From: a virus
Length of the DNA: 30,860 nucleotides
IMG/VR virus record: IMGVR_UViG_3300035183_000666
Location: 1-30,860 of that record
Direction: 5' to 3' (one strand)
Shown: positions 30,441 to 30,860 of the stretch, piece by piece
Layout: each line of letters begins with the position of its first letter
Position numbering within the stretch: position 1 is the stretch's first letter
Translations under genes and position numbers: made by a program
Notes under the pieces: generated by a model
Told to the model about the DNA's origin: nothing
What the model saw: only the letters and a program-made list of their open reading frames with translations
The model's database searches: none

Positions 30441-30605
30441 GAGCGTCGCGAGCGTCGCGAGCGTTGTACCAGGGTTTTTGTCGCGACGCTTCGGTGGTTC
30501 CGCGACGCTCGGAGCGTCGCGAGCGTCGCGGAAGCGTCGCGACCGGTGAACGCGAAACCGCAGGTCACTGGCGTGCGCTAACGCTCTAACGCTCGCGACG
30601 CTTCG
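30441..30605 (+). repeat. GAGCGTCGC repeat cluster upstream of the terminase genes
   Basis: GAGCGTCGC occurs in tandem at 30441 and 30450 (a third partial copy at 30459) and again at 30512 and 30521. CGCGACGCTC (30501-30510) and GAGCGTCGCG (30512-30521) form a 10-1-10 palindrome. TCGCGACGCTTCG is repeated at 30481 and 30593, with its inverted copy at 30531-30542. A tandem TAACGCTC at 30579 and 30587 overlaps the end of the SWIM gene. Candidates are a terminase binding/cos region, a regulator array or a recombination hot spot. Confidence 0.75.
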
Positions 30606-30852
30606 ATGCGGTATCTGTCTGGTTCGGTTTGACGGTGACTAACCGCAGCGCGCAGAGGTGGGCGCAGCGGTCGGTGCGGGCCGGGCAGTCACACCACCAT
30701 CCGCGAGTCGGGTCGTAGCCGAGGTGGTAGTGGTCGCCGTCGCCTCGGCACCACGCGTCGATGTGCCGCCGGCCACGGTCAACCGCCAGGACGATGAGTC
30801 GTCCTTCGGTGAGGTAGCGGCGCGCTTTCGTTTCCGCGTTGTCACGGGGCAT
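30586..30852 (-). CDS. SWIM-type zinc finger protein
   Basis: An 88-aa protein. The C-terminal half has WWCDCPARTDRCAHLCAL, a CxC...CxH SWIM zinc-finger pattern, preceded by AWCRGDGDHYHLGYDPTRGW. The N-terminal half (AETKARRYLTEGRLIVLAVD) is a short helix-strand unit. Similar small proteins recur in actinophages. SWIM domains bind nucleic acid or protein partners. It precedes the repeat-rich non-coding region and terS. Its ATG at 30852 lies eight bases from the window edge, so the upstream neighbour is unknown. Confidence 0.72.
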   Translation of the reverse strand: MPRDNAETKARRYLTEGRLIVLAVDRGRRHIDAWCRGDGDHYHLGYDPTRGWWCDCPARTDRCAHLCALRLVTVKPNQTDTASKRRER

Positions 30853-30860
30853 TGGGATCG

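Noticed and set aside
30441-30542. CRISPR array near the terminase genes
   Set aside because: Units are 9 bp, in both orientations and irregularly spaced, with no spacers of constant length.
30344-30568. Open minus-strand frame of 74 codons between the SWIM gene and terS
   Set aside because: It starts at a GTG without a ribosome binding site, its product is mostly the translated GCGTCGC repeats, and it stops 16 bases before terS. The stretch reads better as non-coding repeats.
1-30860. Circular genome closing within the window
   Set aside because: Reading the left-edge gene through into the right end gives a peptide unlike the expected XRE domain continuation, and no terminal repeat is visible. 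The window is therefore not a complete circle.

Overview
The window looks like most of the genome of a temperate, siphovirus-type actinobacteriophage, or the same element integrated as a prophage. The evidence is high GC, GTG starts, gene junctions that overlap by one to four bases, a WhiB-family protein (restricted to Actinobacteria and their phages), a complete HK97-type head and long-tail gene set, and a tyrosine integrase beside a divergent repressor-like gene. No ribosomal, tRNA or ordinary host metabolic gene was seen. The two ends do not join in frame, so some sequence is missing.

Layout. Positions 1-11243 (minus strand) form one nearly gapless early operon. Read in the direction of transcription it holds: a small HTH protein, two hypotheticals, a Rad52-like annealing protein, an HNH/NinG-like protein, two small membrane proteins, a four-gene cas module (csf1, cas11-like, csf2/cas7, csf3/cas5), a radical SAM protein, a WhiB protein, a 37-aa ORF, a replication-initiator-like protein with 23-bp iterons inside and upstream of it, small ORFs, a pentapeptide-repeat protein, a DUF488 protein, and the start of an XRE-ImmA/IrrE-type gene cut by the window edge. 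Positions 11244-11331 are a divergent promoter/operator region. Positions 11332-13577 (plus strand) hold the repressor-like gene, the integrase, a terminator, a promoter, a Cys-containing hypothetical and an excisionase-like HTH protein. Positions 13546-30328 (minus strand) are the late operon: terS, terL, small membrane protein, portal, prohead protease, major capsid, connectors, tail tube proteins, tail assembly chaperones with a probable -1 frameshift, tape measure, minor tail proteins, an M23 endolysin with a probable internal start, small membrane (holin-like) proteins and a fibre-like protein. Positions 30329-30585 are a repeat-rich non-coding stretch upstream of terS, preceded by a SWIM-type zinc protein gene.

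The most striking content is the cas cluster at 5198-8043. It has the gene order and sequence hallmarks of a type IV-B effector module: Csf1 zinc motifs, Csf2 RAMP motifs and the Csf3 glycine loop. No CRISPR array, cas6, cas1, cas2, dinG or cysH was found in the window. Instead it is translationally coupled to a B12-binding-like radical SAM gene and then WhiB, and it lies inside the phage replication operon. That suggests expression during early lytic growth rather than only in lysogeny. This cas plus radical SAM unit is the best candidate here for an undescribed system.
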